A stretch of 12,784 nt of DNA from CAVSWN01 sp046728115. GTDB lineage: Bacteria; Acidobacteriota; Vicinamibacteria; Vicinamibacterales; CAVVIG01. Position numbers and translations under genes: made by a program. The stretch covers positions 1 to 12,784 of the forward strand of contig JBKPDW010000006.1 in NCBI GenBank assembly GCA_046728115.1. The letters run 5' to 3'. The notes below the pieces were generated by a model. The model saw only the letters and a list, made by a program, of their open reading frames with translations. It made no database searches and was not told where the DNA came from. Of the stretch, positions 6,110 through 12,784 are shown piece by piece; position 1 is the stretch's first letter, and the number at the start of each line of letters is the position of its first letter.

Positions 6110-9100
6110 TCAGCTGATTCGGACGATGGTTACGGCGTTGTTGTTCGTCTCGGTGGTCTCCGTGACCGCGTTCGCGCTGTCCGCCACACCGATCACATAG
6201 TACGTGCCCGCGGCCGTTCCCGTCGGAATCACGCAGATCGTCGTCCCTCCATTTGTCGTACCGCCGCCGGGCAGCGGCGGGACATCGCGGCTCCCCAGGA
6301 ACGTGTCAGTCGCCTCGTATGTTGCGTTGGTGGATAAGTAGAACCGGGTCGTTGATGCGCCCGCATTGCCGGCGCCGGCGTTTTTCGTTGTGTCCGTGAT
6401 TGTGATTGATCCGCCCGCAGCCACGGGCGAGCCCGAAACGCTGATGGTCAACGTCAGGTCGGGACCGACCTTCAACTGGACGAGCGACACGTTGTTCGTC
6501 TCGAAGCTTTCGGGGACGGCGTTATTCCCGTCGGCCTTTGCGAGAATGAAATAGGTGCCTGTGGCGGTGTTGCCTGGAATCTGGAGCAATGTCGAAGCGA
6601 CGCTCGACGCGCCCGGCGGGAGCGCTGGAACGTCACGGCTGGCTAGCAACTGGTCTGGCGCATCGAGGGCGGTGTTCGTCGACAGATAAAACGCAGTCGA
6701 GGACGCAGGCGCGCTGGCTGCACCCTGATTCTTCGTCGTGTCGGTGACCGTGACCGTGCCGCCGGCAGCCGTGGGCCCGGACACCGTCACTGACGAAACG
6801 TAAAGGTCTGGGCCGATCCGGATGGCGGCGCTGGACCGAACATTGTTGGCTTCCTGACTCTCCACCACCGCGTTGTTCTGATCGGCGCTGGCGACGAGAT
6901 AGTACAAGCCGGCAGGCTTGTCGGACGGTATGACCAAATAGGTGGACGTAGAACTCGAAATTCCGGCCGCGAGCGCACCGACATCACGACCGCCAAGCGG
7001 TGTTGCACCGCTGATCGCTCCGTTCGTCGACAGATAGAAACCAGTCCGAGACGGTCCCGCGTCCCCGCCTCCCTGGTTGAGCGTCGTGTCCGAGACCGAT
7101 ATCGTGTCGCCTGGGGCGGCCGCCGCCGGCACGCTCAGACTGGGAATCGCGAGATCGGGTCCGATCCGGATGACGCCGCTGGGTCTCGTGTTGTTCGTCT
7201 CCTGTGTCTCGGTATTCGTATTGTTGGCATCCGCCTTCACTACTATGTAATACGTACCGGTGACAGTGCCCGCAGGAATCGTTACAAACGTAGAGCCCGA
7301 GTTGGATGCACCCGCCGCAAGCGCGGCGACGTCGCGGCTGGCGAGTGCCTGGTCCGGCGCGTCCAGGACGGCATTAGTCGACAGGTAGAACGTCGTCGTC
7401 GATGGGACTGCGGGACCGCCGCCCTGATTCTTCGTCGTGTCGGTGATGGTGATCGTGGTGCCCGCGCCGGCGACGGTTGGGCCTCCCACCGCCGACACGA
7501 CCAGATCCGGCGGCACGTCGTCGCTGACGATCGTCACCGTTCCACCGCTCGGCGCGCTGACCAGATAGGCGGAATCCCATGTCAGGGTGACGGCGACGGT
7601 CTCGTTCGGCTCCACCAGGGGATCGTCGATCGGCGTCACGGGAATCGTCGCCGTCGCCTCGCCCGGAGCCAGCGTGATCGACCCGGGGAGCGCGACGTAG
7701 TCGACACCGGGGGTCGCCGTTCCGGATGCTGCGTAATGCACTTCCAGCGGCGACGTGAGATCGCCCGTGCGCGTGACGGTAAACGCACCGCTGGTGGAAC
7801 CAGCTTCGGTCGCTGTCGCGGTGGTGGCGGCGATTGATACGCGTGGACCAACCTGCTCCTCGGAGCCGGTGCACGAGGGAAACGCAAACGACGCGACGCG
7901 GGTCTGCCAACCGGCGTCGCTCGTCGAGGCGAGATACTCCTGCGTGTACCAGAACGTGCATTGATCGACTGGATCCACCGCGAGCAGGCTGTAGTCGCCC
8001 CAACGGCCAGGGCTGTGCAACTGGGAGCCGGAACCGACGATAACGTCGGCCTCGCCTTGCGTCATGATGCCCGGCGGATCGGATACCAATCGCCCCGTGT
8101 ACCGAATTGACGGAAACGTCGTCGCACCGGACACGCTGAATCCCAGGGCCATGTTCCCGACGCGATCCATCGCCAGGCTGCCCATCCAGCGATGATCGGC
8201 GTCCGGCGCATAGGTTCCCTGCTGGTAAATGATGGGCGCATTGCTCGGCGATTGGATCTCGTACCACCGGATGCCGGCATGATCCGAACCGTCGACGTCA
8301 ACCGTGTGGTTGACGACCAGCGATTCATGCGCGCCGAAGTTCCGGTACTGCAGCCGGTACATCAACCGATCGGACAGCGGGTCCAGCCTGGCGGTCGTAG
8401 CGGGCTGCGGCACACACGGCTCCGCCGCACAGAGGTCCGACTCGAACGGTGCAACGGGAAGCCGTACGGGAGTGGAGAAAGTGGATGAGGACGGATTGGC
8501 CCAGTCGACGTGGAACTTTGCGATCTGCAGTTGGTCGGGCGAGTATCCCCACGCGTCGTCGTCCACCTGCACGTAATAGTTCGGCGATCCCGCGGGCGGG
8601 GGCGGACCAATGAGATGGCTTGGCAGCATGCCGCCCAGATTCATGTCGACCGAGGCGAGATCGAAGTACACCATCGACGCGGGCTGCCCGCTCAGCATCC
8701 GATCGCGATCGAACACGGCAACGCCCTGCCCTGCATAGCTCAAGTAGAACGGCGAATACTGGTTGATGGCCATGTAATAGCCGTCGGGCCAGAGTCCGAA
8801 CTTGGGGTAATCGTTCAACTTGTTGAACGAGAACTGATAGCGATAGTACGGCCCGGTGGGATCGGGTGTCGCAGAGACGGCAATGCACTCGTAGAACGGG
8901 GCGAACAGGAAGCCGAGGTAATTGTTGGGAATCGCGAGCTGGCTCATGAACCAGCGATCGGCCAGATGGTCGTACATGACCACGGGATCGCCGTCGTTGC
9001 GGGTTTCGCATGGACCGCCGAAGCCGCGCCAGAGCGTGTTGGCTGCCGCAGGCCCGTACAGCAATTGCGGCGGGGTCGTCGCGGTACCTTTGCTCCAGAC

Positions 9101-9514
9101 CGCGAACGAGAGATTCACCCACTGCACGTAGTGATTGGGCCCGACGTCGCCATTGGTGTCGGGCGGCAGCACGGCGTTGGTGTTGCTGTTACCCTCGAAG
9201 TTCTGTGACGGCAGCGGGATGAGCGGAGCGCTCGGAAAATTCTGAACGGGCGTATCGACAACGCTGGGAGCGCCTGAACCTGGGCGTTTGACGATCCGCC
9301 GCATCGGGCCCGGCTCGCGTACTTCACGCGGTACCGATGCTGCCGGCACGGCGGGTGGATTCGAACCCAGCGGCGGCGACACGTCGTGGTGGTCTGCAGG
9401 GAATACAGTCGGCCTCATGACCGGCGGCGTCTGGATCGGCGCTTGACCGGCACCGGTCCGCGACAGCACCACGATTCCGGCTACGACAGCTGCGGCAAAA
9501 GCGCGCCTGAGCAT
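6110..9514 (-). CDS. Large secreted protein: propeller-like region, Calx-beta domain, four CARDB repeats
   Basis: 1134 residues. The signal peptide (MLRRAFAAAVVAGIVVLSRT) is followed by a proline-rich linker to about residue 90. Residues 100-550 form a region common in acidobacterial surface proteins, marked by 'PPDTNGDVGPNHYVQW' (117-132), 'DPVVMYDHLADRWFMSQ' (176-192), 'YPKFGLWPDGYYM' (236-248), 'HRWMGSLAMDRVGNMALGF' (441-459) and 'RWGDYSLLAVDP' (504-515). It is likely a beta-propeller with acidic, calcium-binding-like loops. A Calx-beta domain spans about 556-666 ('GTATPGVDYVALPGSITLAPG', PNE at 636-638). Four CARDB domains follow to the last residue. No catalytic signature, sorting signal or membrane anchor is seen at the C-terminus, so it may be released. 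The start lacks a clear ribosome site, but no better upstream start exists. Confidence 0.92.
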   Translation of the reverse strand: MLRRAFAAAVVAGIVVLSRTGAGQAPIQTPPVMRPTVFPADHHDVSPPLGSNPPAVPAASVPREVREPGPMRRIVKRPGSGAPSVVDTPVQNFPSAPLIPLPSQNFEGNSNTNAVLPPDTNGDVGPNHYVQWVNLSFAVWSKGTATTPPQLLYGPAAANTLWRGFGGPCETRNDGDPVVMYDHLADRWFMSQLAIPNNYLGFLFAPFYECIAVSATPDPTGPYYRYQFSFNKLNDYPKFGLWPDGYYMAINQYSPFYLSYAGQGVAVFDRDRMLSGQPASMVYFDLASVDMNLGGMLPSHLIGPPPPAGSPNYYVQVDDDAWGYSPDQLQIAKFHVDWANPSSSTFSTPVRLPVAPFESDLCAAEPCVPQPATTARLDPLSDRLMYRLQYRNFGAHESLVVNHTVDVDGSDHAGIRWYEIQSPSNAPIIYQQGTYAPDADHRWMGSLAMDRVGNMALGFSVSGATTFPSIRYTGRLVSDPPGIMTQGEADVIVGSGSQLHSPGRWGDYSLLAVDPVDQCTFWYTQEYLASTSDAGWQTRVASFAFPSCTGSEEQVGPRVSIAATTATATEAGSTSGAFTVTRTGDLTSPLEVHYAASGTATPGVDYVALPGSITLAPGEATATIPVTPIDDPLVEPNETVAVTLTWDSAYLVSAPSGGTVTIVSDDVPPDLVVSAVGGPTVAGAGTTITITDTTKNQGGGPAVPSTTTFYLSTNAVLDAPDQALASRDVAALAAGASNSGSTFVTIPAGTVTGTYYIVVKADANNTNTETQETNNTRPSGVIRIGPDLAIPSLSVPAAAAPGDTISVSDTTLNQGGGDAGPSRTGFYLSTNGAISGATPLGGRDVGALAAGISSSTSTYLVIPSDKPAGLYYLVASADQNNAVVESQEANNVRSSAAIRIGPDLYVSSVTVSGPTAAGGTVTVTDTTKNQGAASAPASSTAFYLSTNTALDAPDQLLASRDVPALPPGASSVASTLLQIPGNTATGTYFILAKADGNNAVPESFETNNVSLVQLKVGPDLTLTISVSGSPVAAGGSITITDTTKNAGAGNAGASTTRFYLSTNATYEATDTFLGSRDVPPLPGGGTTNGGTTICVIPTGTAAGTYYVIGVADSANAVTETTETNNNAVTIVRIS
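6113..7510 (-). repeat. Four tandem CARDB-domain repeats, about 116 codons each
   Basis: The coding repeats occupy residues 669-785, 786-901, 902-1017 and 1018-1134 (approximately 7510-7160, 7159-6812, 6811-6464 and 6463-6113). Each unit starts with PDL, then has an 'ITDTTKNQG'-like strand, 'FYLSTN', 'SRDV..L..G', 'GTYY' and ends with 'ETNN'. At the DNA level they are clearly divergent. This points to old duplication and not recent slippage. Repeat 2 departs most: DTTLNQ replaces DTTKNQ and GGRDV replaces SRDV. CARDB units are immunoglobulin-like adhesion or spacer domains. Confidence 0.88.
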
Positions 9515-9675
9515 GGGCCGGGGCGGCGCAATGGCCGTACCGGTCAGGCCGTCATCACATCTCCAAGCGACTCATCACCTTACAGTTTTGACATTGGTCG
9601 GCAACGCGCAGAACCGTGCGCGCCGCGCAAGATTTGTCGGAGGGGGCCGACGTCAGATGCGAGATGGCGACGGGC
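9515..9675 (-). other. Intergenic leader between the ankyrin and CARDB genes
   Basis: 161 bp without a credible gene. On the reverse strand an AT-richer block at about 9555-9600 reads ATGTCAAAACTGTAAGG then GTGATGAGTCGCTTGGAG. It contains overlapping start and stop triplets (a six-codon MSRLEM frame with AGG upstream). TTGCCG with TAAGGT 16 bases later is a poor promoter candidate. A 5-bp GC stem at 9636-9651 lies about 25 bases past the ankyrin stop but has no U-tract. The CARDB start at 9514 has no evident Shine-Dalgarno sequence. Whether the gene has its own promoter here or is read through from the ankyrin gene is undecided. Confidence 0.4.
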
Positions 9676-11484
9676 TCAACACGAGACGCACTTATGGTTG
9701 TTCTTGGCGCCCAGCTTCTCGAGGAGCGCGAGCGCCTCGGGCCATGGCTGGATCCGCTGGACGGGCCCGTTGGCCATGTCGGCCGTCGTCTTGCCTTCGC
9801 GATTGACGACTTTTACATCCGCGCCTTTCGAGACGAGATACTGAATCATCTCGACGTCGCCGCGCGCAGCGGCGTTGTGCAGCGCGGTGTTGCCTTCGTG
9901 ATCCGCCGCGTTCACGTCAGCGTGCAGCTCTTCGACGAGGTACTTCACGGCGGCCAACATCCCCGTCGGTGCGTACCGATGCGAGTTCGCTGCAAAGCCC
10001 TCGCCGTAACCCGTGCCAGCGGCGGCAACGATCGGCGGCACGCCAGGACCGCCGACTGGAATCGGAGGCGCCTTCGACACGTCCTGCACGTCGCGCTCGA
10101 CGTCCGCGGTTCGCGGCCGCCCAGCCGGCTTCATTGTCGGGATATTCGGATCCGCTCCGCGCACCACCAGCAGTTTCATCGCGTCGATGTCGCTGGCATA
10201 TGCCGCTCGCCAGAACGGGGTCGCGCCGATTTCGTCCACGCCGGACAGATCGAAACTGTAGCCTGAGTACCAGACTTTCTTCCTGAGCCGCGCGTTCGGA
10301 TCGGCGCCTTTGTCGAGGAGCGCGGTCACGAACTCCAGATAGCTCACCTTCTGATTGAGGTACGCGCGCGGCTGCGGATACAACGACTTGGGCGCCCACT
10401 CGCAATTGAGCGCGCCGAACAGCGGCGTCGCGCCGTTTTCGGCCGCGAGATTCGGATTGGCGCCACGATCGAGCAGCGCTTTCGCGAGATCGAAGTGACC
10501 GTTGATTGTCGCGATCAACAGCGGCGTCGTCTTGTCGCCCGCGGTCACTTGATTGATATCGGCTCCGGCGTCGAGGAGCGCATCGACGGTGGCCGCAAAT
10601 CCCTGACGGGCCGCCAGGTGGATTGGCGCGAGGCCGCCCTGCGCATAGATCAACTCGTTCAGCTGATATTGCCGGTCGACACCCGCCTTCCCCTGCGCAC
10701 CGGGGTTGAAGCGGCCCTGCTGCTGCGCCGCGGGAACGGCCGGCACTTCCGGCCCGCCGCGGCCTTCGGCCGAGCCGCCCGCTCGTCCCGAGGCTGTCGA
10801 GCCGCGACCGTTCGCGGCGGCGGGCGGCGGCGCGGGATTGCCGAACAGCACACCGGCGAATGCAGGGTTGCCGCGGCCGGCTGCGTTCAAATCGATCACT
10901 GACGATGTGAGCTCGAGATCGGCGCCACGGCGCGCGAGCAGTGTCACAACGGGCGAACGATCAGACGCCGCTGCAAACATGATTGCGGTCAGACCCCGCA
11001 CGGGTTCCCTGGCGTTGATATCCGCGCCGCGATCGAGGAGCAGCGTAACCGCATCGGTGTTGCCAGACTGCGCCGCAAGCATGAGCGCCGTCGTTCCATT
11101 CGCTGTCTTAGTATTGGCGTCGGCTCCCGCTGCAAGGAGCGGCTCCATCACGACCGCGTAGCCTTCGCGTGCGGCCAGGATCAGCGGTGTGTATGCCCCG
11201 ATGCGTGTCGTGGCCTTCACGTTCGCGCCCGCGTACAACAGCATCTGCGCCAGATCCGCGTCGTTCTTCGTCGCGGCCCAGTGCAGCGCGGTCATCCCGT
11301 CGCCTTGCGCGGCGTTGACGTCGGCTGCCTCCTTGAGCAGTGCGCGAACGGTGTCTTTGTCGCCATGCATGGCGGCATCGGCGAGAGCGGATCTGTCCGG
11401 CGCTGCCTTGAGCAAACCGGACCATCCGAGGACGCCGATGACGACGCCAATGGCAAGCGGCCGCGTCCACCCGTGTCGAAGCAT
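9676..11484 (-). CDS. Exported ankyrin-repeat protein
   Basis: 602 residues from ATG 11484, chosen because GGAG lies 6 bases upstream; the ATG at 11490 has that GGAG directly adjacent, too close to use. Residues 8-28 form a signal peptide or anchor. Ankyrin repeats fill about 32-190 ('GMTALHWAATKNDADLAQML', 'GTTALMLAAQSGNTDAVTLL') and resume at 284-360, 418-450 and 528-560 ('GNTALHNAAARGDVEMIQYL'). The first block is followed by a low-complexity Gly/Pro/Ala/Gln insert at about 203-270, and longer loops interrupt the later repeats. The protein ends in 'NNHKCVSC', a terminal CxxC. Ankyrin repeats mediate protein binding; the partner is unknown. The gene lies 43 bp after DUF1552 in the same direction, so an operon is likely. 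Such ankyrin genes commonly follow DUF1592/DUF1552 genes in this phylum. Confidence 0.92.
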   Translation of the reverse strand: MLRHGWTRPLAIGVVIGVLGWSGLLKAAPDRSALADAAMHGDKDTVRALLKEAADVNAAQGDGMTALHWAATKNDADLAQMLLYAGANVKATTRIGAYTPLILAAREGYAVVMEPLLAAGADANTKTANGTTALMLAAQSGNTDAVTLLLDRGADINAREPVRGLTAIMFAAASDRSPVVTLLARRGADLELTSSVIDLNAAGRGNPAFAGVLFGNPAPPPAAANGRGSTASGRAGGSAEGRGGPEVPAVPAAQQQGRFNPGAQGKAGVDRQYQLNELIYAQGGLAPIHLAARQGFAATVDALLDAGADINQVTAGDKTTPLLIATINGHFDLAKALLDRGANPNLAAENGATPLFGALNCEWAPKSLYPQPRAYLNQKVSYLEFVTALLDKGADPNARLRKKVWYSGYSFDLSGVDEIGATPFWRAAYASDIDAMKLLVVRGADPNIPTMKPAGRPRTADVERDVQDVSKAPPIPVGGPGVPPIVAAAGTGYGEGFAANSHRYAPTGMLAAVKYLVEELHADVNAADHEGNTALHNAAARGDVEMIQYLVSKGADVKVVNREGKTTADMANGPVQRIQPWPEALALLEKLGAKNNHKCVSC

Positions 11485-11527
11485 TTTCATCTCCGCGTCG
11501 TCTCGCGCGCGGGCCCGGAAGCCTGCA

Positions 11528-12784
11528 CTACGCCTTGTCCGTCGTCGCATCTGTCGCAACTGCATTCAAATCGAACGCGCCCGTGCTGTCGCCGAAGGCC
11601 GCCATGTCGTCGATGCCGAGGCTGTGCAGAACCGACAGCATGACGTTCGCCATGGGCGTCCCGTCCGCAGCCCGCAGGTGCAGTCCGCCTTTGATCTGCC
11701 CACCCGCGTGGCCGGCCAGAAACAGCGGGCATCGCTTGTGATTGTGCAGGTTCGAGTCTCCCATCGGCGAGCCGTACAGAACCAGCGAGTTGTCGAGCAG
11801 CGTGCCGTCGCCATCCGGAGTGTTCTTCAGCTTCTCGAGCAGGTACGGCACCATGCTGACGTGATACGTGTTGATCTTCTGGAAATCCATGATGCGCTCT
11901 TCGCGCTCGCCATGGTGCGATGACGAATGGAAGGCGCCCTTGAACCCGCTTTCCGGATACACACGATTCGATGCATCGCGTCCCAGCTTGAATGCGAATA
12001 CGCGCGTGATGTCGGATGCGAAAGCCAGCGCCTGCAGGTCGAACATCAGCTTTACGTGTTCCGAGAAGGAATCGGGCACGCCGATTGGTGCTTCCGGCAG
12101 CTCGCGCGCTTCGCCGCTGGCGTTGTGCGCCTCGACCTTCTGAATCCGGCGTTCGATTTCGCGGACCTCGTCGAGATACGAGCTCAGTCGCGCCCGGTCG
12201 GCGCCACCGAGCTCTCTCTTTAGACGCGCCGTCGCGGTGCCAAGCCAGTCGAGAATGCTGCGATCTTCTGCGCGCCGCTCCGCCCGTTCCTGCGGGTTCG
12301 CGCCCACGCCGAACAACTGATCGAACACCGTCCGCGGATCGCGCGTCATCGGCAGCGGCTGCGTCGGCGACAACCAGCTGATCGAATCGGTGTACGTGCA
12401 CGAGTACCCGTAGGAGCATCCCCCCGCCTGATCGACGTTCTCGATGCACAGCTGCATCGATGGAATCGGCGTGTCCTGGCCGAAGCGAGCCGCGTAGATC
12501 TGATCGAACGACGTGCCGGCGTGGACATCCGACCCCTGCGTCTGCTTGGGATGCGACTGCGTCAGGAACACCGAGCTCGACCGGAAATGATCGCCGCCGA
12601 TTTCCGGCGCCGTGAACGCCTCGGCGTTGCGCACGTCGGTGTTGCTGATGATCGTCACGTGGCCCCGGAACGGTTCGAGGGACGTCAGGCTCGTCGGACT
12701 CAGATCGAAGCTGCTACCCACTGCGGCTGGCGCCCACAGGTTCTTCCTGATGCCGAGCGCCGTGCTTCCGGCAGAGCCGTGGAC
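11528..12784 (-). CDS. DUF1552 family exported protein (N-terminus cut by right edge)
   Basis: 418 codons are visible. The frame stays open to the window edge, so the GTG at 12721 is not the true start: the residues before it ('LGIRKNLWAPAAVG') continue the family's usual N-terminal region. Signatures in the visible part are 'SFDLSPTSLTSLEPFRG' (24-41), 'DSISWLSPTQPLPM' (133-146), 'AFHSSSHHGE' (284-293), 'LYGSPMGDSNLHNHKRCP' (336-353) and 'FGDSTGAFDL' (397-406). Family members usually begin with a twin-arginine-like signal and sit beside DUF1592/DUF1595 cytochrome-like proteins; both would lie outside this window. Conserved histidines and aspartates suggest a metal-dependent hydrolase-like fold, but no activity is established. 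It ends 43 bp before the ankyrin gene. About 30-50 residues are probably missing. Confidence 0.93.
   Translation of the reverse strand, partial: VHGSAGSTALGIRKNLWAPAAVGSSFDLSPTSLTSLEPFRGHVTIISNTDVRNAEAFTAPEIGGDHFRSSSVFLTQSHPKQTQGSDVHAGTSFDQIYAARFGQDTPIPSMQLCIENVDQAGGCSYGYSCTYTDSISWLSPTQPLPMTRDPRTVFDQLFGVGANPQERAERRAEDRSILDWLGTATARLKRELGGADRARLSSYLDEVREIERRIQKVEAHNASGEARELPEAPIGVPDSFSEHVKLMFDLQALAFASDITRVFAFKLGRDASNRVYPESGFKGAFHSSSHHGEREERIMDFQKINTYHVSMVPYLLEKLKNTPDGDGTLLDNSLVLYGSPMGDSNLHNHKRCPLFLAGHAGGQIKGGLHLRAADGTPMANVMLSVLHSLGIDDMAAFGDSTGAFDLNAVATDATTDKA

Noticed and set aside
9636..9651. GC stem GTCGG-N6-CCGAC as a terminator for the ankyrin gene
   Set aside because: Only 5 base pairs and no T-run on the reverse-strand side, so it is not a convincing intrinsic terminator.
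11485..11565. Extension of the ankyrin protein to a start at 11565
   Set aside because: It would overlap the end of the DUF1552 gene and place an Arg-rich tail before the signal peptide. The start at 11484 has a proper ribosome site.

Overview
The window is a GC-rich stretch of a bacterial chromosome that looks like Acidobacteriota, probably from the Vicinamibacteria/Solibacter side of the phylum. This is inferred from gene content, not from a marker gene. The hallmarks are a PadR regulator overlapping an ADOP-type (acidobacterial duplicated orphan permease) MacB-like permease, a DUF1552 protein followed by an exported ankyrin protein, a large secreted Calx-beta/CARDB protein, and several small secreted families typical of the phylum. 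No rRNA, tRNA, CRISPR array, intact insertion sequence or phage gene was seen.

Layout. (1) Positions 1-1166, minus strand: an autoregulatory-looking PadR gene with a good sigma-70-type promoter and an inverted repeat at the expected transcription start. Its stop codon overlaps the start of an ADOP permease that runs off the left edge. (2) 1293-2797, plus strand: a DUF1684 protein without a signal peptide, then a PRC-barrel protein. (3) 2798-3262: a gene-poor gap holding the C-terminal remnant of an alpha/beta hydrolase, broken by a 4-bp tandem duplication. (4) 3263-6105, plus strand: three proteins predicted to be exported. They are a cysteine-rich protein of unknown family with kinase-like sequence landmarks, a small lipocalin-like secreted protein, and a member of the secreted 'WEGDTLVVDT' family. 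(5) 6110-9514, minus strand: a 1134-residue secreted protein with an N-terminal propeller-like region, one Calx-beta domain and four CARDB repeats. It converges on the previous gene with only 4 bp between the stop codons. (6) 9515-9675: a non-coding leader with an AT-richer block. (7) 9676-12784, minus strand: an exported ankyrin-repeat protein 43 bp downstream of a DUF1552 protein that is cut by the right edge. These two probably form one operon.

Most of the window therefore encodes envelope or secreted proteins with no assigned biochemistry, plus one transcriptional switch (PadR) tied to a membrane permease. The two most interesting items are the possible divergent secreted kinase at 3263-4369 and the precisely datable frameshift lesion in the hydrolase remnant. 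I see no complete new multi-gene system.
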